Assembly: GCA_963797635.1 (NCBI GenBank)
Contig: CAWCPZ010000010.1
Span: 186,001 to 250,000 of the forward strand
Source of the DNA: JAOUEA01 sp963797635
GTDB lineage: Bacteria > Actinomycetota > UBA4738 > HRBIN12
Length of the DNA: 64,000 bases
Direction: 5' to 3'
Below are positions 61,382 through 64,000 of this stretch, in pieces; within the stretch, counting starts at the first letter, position 1, and every line of letters begins with the position of its first letter. The position numbers were made by a program, and so were the translations under genes. The notes under the pieces are model-generated. The model was not told where the DNA came from. It saw only the letters and a list, made by a program, of their open reading frames with translations, and made no database searches.

Positions 61382-61796
61382 TCAGGTCGCGATCCGCGGC
61401 AGCGGGGCGTTCCTGCAGGACCCAGCCGTTGCCGTCGGGGTCGCTGAAGAACACCCATGAGTTCCACGGGCCACCCTTGCCGTCGGCGAGCCCGTCCTCC
61501 GTGAAGTGCTGGACCGGGCTGACGTCGACGCCGCGGCCGGCGAGTTCCTCGCGAGCGGCTTCGATGTCGTCCACGACCAGCTGCGGCCCCTGGAGCGAAC
61601 CGGGTTCGGACCTGGTGATCCCCGTGCCCACCATGATCGAGCAGGCCGAACCCGGCGGCGTCAGCTGGACCACCCGGATGCTCTCCATCGGCGAGTCGTC
61701 GACATCGACGACGAAGCCGAGCTGGTCGGCGTAGAACGCCTTGGCGCGGTCCACGTCGGTCACGGGCACGGGGAGCAACTCGAGCTTGTAGTCCAT
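61382..61796 (-). CDS. VOC family protein, 3' frameshift as read
   Basis: A VOC protein of about 138 aa from ATG 61796: KLELLPVPVTDVDRAKAFYADQLGF, VVQLTPPGSACSIMVG and LQGPQLVVDDIEAAREELAGRG, closing SWVFFSDPDGNGWVLQERP. As read the frame runs on to 61287 inside the peptidase gene. Deleting one base of GGGG 61404-61407 ends it as QERPLPRIAT with a stop at 61382, just 4 bp from the convergent peptidase stop. It is the last gene of the third ArsR-SRPBCC operon, 23 bp after another VOC gene. Confidence 0.83.
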
Positions 61797-61819
61797 GCGA
61801 TGCGTCTCCTTCTCGTCGG

Positions 61820-62293
61820 TCAGGCTGCGGCGTCGGCCGCCTCCTCCAACACTTTGACCTCGATCTTCTGCATCTGCAGCATGGCCTGCATCGCCGCTTG
61901 CGAGCGAGCGGGGTTGGGGTCGCTCAGCAACTCGCCCATCCGCTCGGGGACGATCTGCCAGCTCAGACCGAACCGGTCCTTGAGCCATCCGCATTGACCC
62001 TCTTCGCCGCCGTCGGCGGTGAGCTGGGCCCAGAAGCGGTCGACCTCGTCCTGGTCCTTGCAGCTCACGTGGAACGACACCGCTTCGGTGAACGGGAACT
62101 GCGGCCCGCCGTTGATGGCCATGTACTCCTGACCGGCGAGCCGGAAGAACACCAGCGCCACGTTGTCGCCGCTGGGGGTGCCGTCGAGGCGCTCCACCCG
62201 CGTCACCTCGGCATCGTCGAAGAGCGACACGTAGAAGTTGGCGGCTTCCTCCGCCTGGGTGTCGAACCACAGGCATGGGGTGATCTTCTGCAT
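61820..62293 (-). CDS. PhnB-like VOC family protein
   Basis: A 157-aa VOC protein of the PhnB/3-demethylubiquinone-methyltransferase-like group: MQKITPCLWFDTQAEEAANFY, the characteristic SLFDDAEVTRVERLDG, VALVFFRLAGQEYMAINGGPQFPFTEAVSF in outline, and CGWLKDRFGLSWQIVPE. ATG 62293 has AAAGGTGG upstream. The C-terminal helix contains AMQAMLQMQKIEV. Function of the group is unclear; no methyltransferase activity is implied. Part of the ArsR-SRPBCC operon. Confidence 0.87.
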   Translation of the reverse strand: MQKITPCLWFDTQAEEAANFYVSLFDDAEVTRVERLDGTPSGDNVALVFFRLAGQEYMAINGGPQFPFTEAVSFHVSCKDQDEVDRFWAQLTADGGEEGQCGWLKDRFGLSWQIVPERMGELLSDPNPARSQAAMQAMLQMQKIEVKVLEEAADAAA

Positions 62294-62334
62294 CGGATCC
62301 ACCTTTCTGTCGGTGCGAAGCGATCGTCGCTCCG

Positions 62335-62835
62335 CTACGAATCGTGGCGAGCCTTCAGGGACCCACCCTGCTTCTCGAGGAGTTCCTCCAGCTGGTCGTA
62401 GCCCTGGGACATGCCGTCGGCCATCCCCGACTGCACCATCGCGTCGCGGGCTTCGACCGACTGGAACAGCGAGTTCGTGCGGACGATCGTCCGGCCGTCG
62501 CGCTCTTCGAGCACCATGGTGTCCAGCGAGACGTGGCCGGGTGCGCCCTCGAACTCGAACGTCTGCACGAAGCCGTCGGGCGAGGGGTCGTTGTGGAACA
62601 CCCCGTGGAACCCGTAGGAGTTGCCGTCACCATCGCTGTGGATGTAGCGCCAACTGCCGCCGGCACGCGGCTCGAACCGCTCGATCGTCATCGTGTAGCC
62701 GCGCGGTCCCAGCCACTGCGCCAGCAGGTCGGCTTCCGTGAACGCCCGGAGGATCAGTTCGCGCGGTGCATCGAACTCCCGCTCGGTGAGGATCTGCGGA
62801 ACGCCGGGTTCGGCGGTGACCTTGAGTTCGGTCAT
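62335..62835 (-). CDS. SRPBCC (AHSA1-type) protein
   Basis: A 166-aa START-like protein: LTEREFDAPRELILRAFTEADLLAQWLGPRGY, FEPRAGGSWRYIHSDGDGNSYGFHGVFH in outline, ETF-like strands and the C-terminal helix DGMSQGYDQLEELLEKQGGSLKARHDS in outline. The GGxWRYVH-like block identifies the common ArsR-linked subgroup. It shares the LKARHD tail with the copies at 45148 and 52520. ATG 62835 overlaps the ArsR stop (ATGA). Confidence 0.9.
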   Translation of the reverse strand: MTELKVTAEPGVPQILTEREFDAPRELILRAFTEADLLAQWLGPRGYTMTIERFEPRAGGSWRYIHSDGDGNSYGFHGVFHNDPSPDGFVQTFEFEGAPGHVSLDTMVLEERDGRTIVRTNSLFQSVEARDAMVQSGMADGMSQGYDQLEELLEKQGGSLKARHDS

Positions 62836-63227
62836 GACGTGCTCCTTCCTGTCGGATCGCTCCCCGGGTCGGGGTCGGGCGATCGGTCGGTGTCCTGCTC
62901 CTGCAGCGCCGCGAGGACCTCGTCGAGCCGCTCGTAGCGTTCTTCCCAGAACTCGCGGTAGGCAGTCAGCCACTCGGTGGCGTCCTGCAAGGGCTTGGCC
63001 CGCAGGTGGCTCAGGCGGGCGGTGGCGCGCCGGGTCCGGGTGATGAGGCCCGCGCGCTCGAGCACCTTGAGGTGGCGCGAGATCGCGGGCTGCGACATCT
63101 CGAACGGCGCCACCAGTTCGGCGACGGTGGCCTCGCCCTGCGTGAGGCGGGCCAGGATCGACCGACGCGTGGGGTCGGCCAGCGCCCCGAACACCGCATC
63201 GAGCTGATCGTCCGTCGTCACCATCAT
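62832..63227 (-). CDS. ArsR/SmtB family transcriptional regulator
   Basis: A 131-aa regulator: LDAVFGALADPTRRSILARLTQGEATVAELVAPF in outline, recognition helix SQPAISRHLKVLERAGLI, wing RTRRATARLSHLRAKPL and end WLTAYREFWEERYERLDEV. It is longer than its two paralogues because of an acidic, Pro-rich tail (DTDRSPDPDPGSDPTG). It heads an operon with SRPBCC and two VOC genes. The upstream DNA (63228-63262) is AT-rich, with ATAAC/GTTAT arms rather than the AACC-N4-GGTT site of the other two cassettes. Confidence 0.9.
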   Translation of the reverse strand: MMVTTDDQLDAVFGALADPTRRSILARLTQGEATVAELVAPFEMSQPAISRHLKVLERAGLITRTRRATARLSHLRAKPLQDATEWLTAYREFWEERYERLDEVLAALQEQDTDRSPDPDPGSDPTGRSTS

Positions 63228-63307
63228 GGATAACGTCTCCCTTATAGAACGACGATAGTTATACATGCCTGGACGGTGCTCCGTCAAGGCGTTTCGACAT
63301 GGAGGCG

Positions 63308-63762
63308 TCAGGAGGGCTGCGGTTGCTCGCGATGCGTGACGTGGGCGATCAGCACCACGATGACGGTGACGATCCCGATCGGGATGCCGGTCATGACGAA
63401 CCCGCCGAAGGGCACGCCCACCGGATGCAGCGACGCGAGGAGCGTGAGACGCCGAGCGTCGTTCGCGGCGTCGTAGCCCGCACCGCCCAGCGATTCCACG
63501 AACGAACCGAACGCGGCCAGCGCCAGCAACGTCAGCACCATGCCGCGGAACAACGCGATGCCCGAACCGGGAACCGGATGCCACCGGAACGCGAGCGCGG
63601 CGAACAGCGCCAGGCCGATCACGCCGGTGAGCAGATGGAACACGGCGTGTCCTCGCGCCTCACCGACGGCGACGAAGGCCGCGGCGACGAGCGCGGCGAC
63701 GCCCAGGACGGCGTCGATCGTGAACGCGATGCGCGCGAGCCGTTCGCCGCGAGCGGGGTCAC
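63308..63762 (-). CDS. DUF4383-like/hypothetical four-helix membrane protein, frameshifted near the start
   Basis: A membrane protein of about 150 aa with four helices: FTIDAVLGVAALVAAAFVAVG, HLLTGVIGLALFAALAF, LFRGMVLTLLALAAFGSFVE and GGFVMTGIPIGIVTVIVVLIAHV. Start GTG 63762 overlaps the stop of the upstream small gene (GTGA). Adding one base to GGGG 63755-63758 joins MTPARGERLARIAFTIDAVL and the rest. DUF4383 proteins have a similar size and HLLTGVIGL-like signature, but the assignment is tentative. Function unknown. Confidence 0.55.
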
Positions 63763-63945
63763 GCGGACCGTCTCCCCGGCTCGCGGTTGCGGGTTCGTTC
63801 CAGGCCGATCACCAGGAGCACGGCGCCGAGCCGCGAGCAACCCCAGCGTCGCCAGCGGGAACGAGGAGGACCCGGCGAGGGCCGTGGAGGCCCCGACCAG
63901 GAGGCATACGCCTCCAGCCGCGATGAGGATCCGGTCCGATCGCAT
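63759..63945 (-). CDS. Small two-helix membrane protein, frameshifted as read
   Basis: A predicted 61-aa protein from ATG 63945: helix ILIAAGGVCLLVGASTALAG, a short loop, then FPLATLGLLAA. After removal of one base near 63824-63832 a second helix continues (GAVLLVIGLERTR) and the gene ends RNREPGRRSA with TGA at 63759-63761, overlapping the start of the next gene. As read it continues in a Ser/Arg-rich frame without meaning. No family recognised. Probably co-transcribed with the following membrane protein. Confidence 0.45.
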
Positions 63946-64000
63946 GCTTCGAGTGTGCGCGGGCAGGGCCTTCATCACGATCGGGAGAACACCTCTCGTA

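Noticed and set aside
63228..63262. Third ArsR cassette having the same AACC-N4-GGTT operator
   Set aside because: The region has ATAAC/GTTAT arms and no AACC-N4-GGTT, so the shared operator is claimed only for the first two cassettes.

Overview
The window is a chromosomal stretch of a very GC-rich bacterium with densely packed genes on both strands and many 1-8 bp start/stop overlaps. I read it as an actinobacterium (Actinomycetota), probably an environmental lineage. The reasons are the 1L-myo-inositol-1-phosphate synthase with a PadR regulator, the PAC2-family protein, two F420-type luciferase-like oxidoreductases, an F420/NADPH-type reductase, a split transketolase, and many ArsR-SRPBCC and VOC proteins. 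I see no rRNA, tRNA, CRISPR array, transposase or phage gene. Taxonomy is inference from gene content.

Layout. 0-10 kb: DsrE-like protein, chromate transporter, methyltransferase, two MarR regulators each beside a transporter or oxidoreductase gene, a PEP-mutase-family enzyme, MFS exporters and a secreted cupredoxin. 10-17 kb: F420-type oxidoreductase, VOC protein, ino1-padR with a triple operator, an RHH/Doc-like toxin-antitoxin remnant, an MFS-flavoprotein pair and a histidine-rich small protein. 17-22.5 kb: a cobalamin-riboswitch-controlled operon on the minus strand encoding a secreted alpha/alpha-toroid protein, a membrane-anchored DUF4430-like protein, and the T, ATPase and S components of an ECF transporter. 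Together the first two look like a bacterial, two-polypeptide counterpart of animal transcobalamin/intrinsic factor. 22.6-33 kb: an unknown membrane protein, PAC2, methyltransferase, acetyltransferases, VOC, aldo/keto reductase, an ATP-dependent DNA ligase homologue that has lost its catalytic lysine, an F420-type reductase and small enzymes. 33-41 kb: soxR divergent from a split transketolase across a perfect SoxR box, a PAS-GGDEF-EAL protein, PAP2 phosphatase and a sensor kinase. 41-53.4 kb: F420-type oxidoreductase, two ArsR-SRPBCC-hydrolase cassettes, a NarL-type two-component pair followed by an ABC exporter, LtrA and a HAD hydrolase. 53.4-64 kb: class III adenylate cyclase, an OmpR-type two-component pair with a small membrane protein, more VOC proteins, an S9 peptidase, a third ArsR-SRPBCC cassette with two VOC genes, and two small membrane proteins.

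A dominant technical feature is that at least a dozen genes carry single-base frameshifts, most of them in runs of 3-4 G or C and most with one base too many. Correcting them restores family motifs, natural stops and operon spacing. I therefore treat these genes as intact and the frameshifts as probable homopolymer errors in the assembly. They should not be taken as real gene decay without resequencing.
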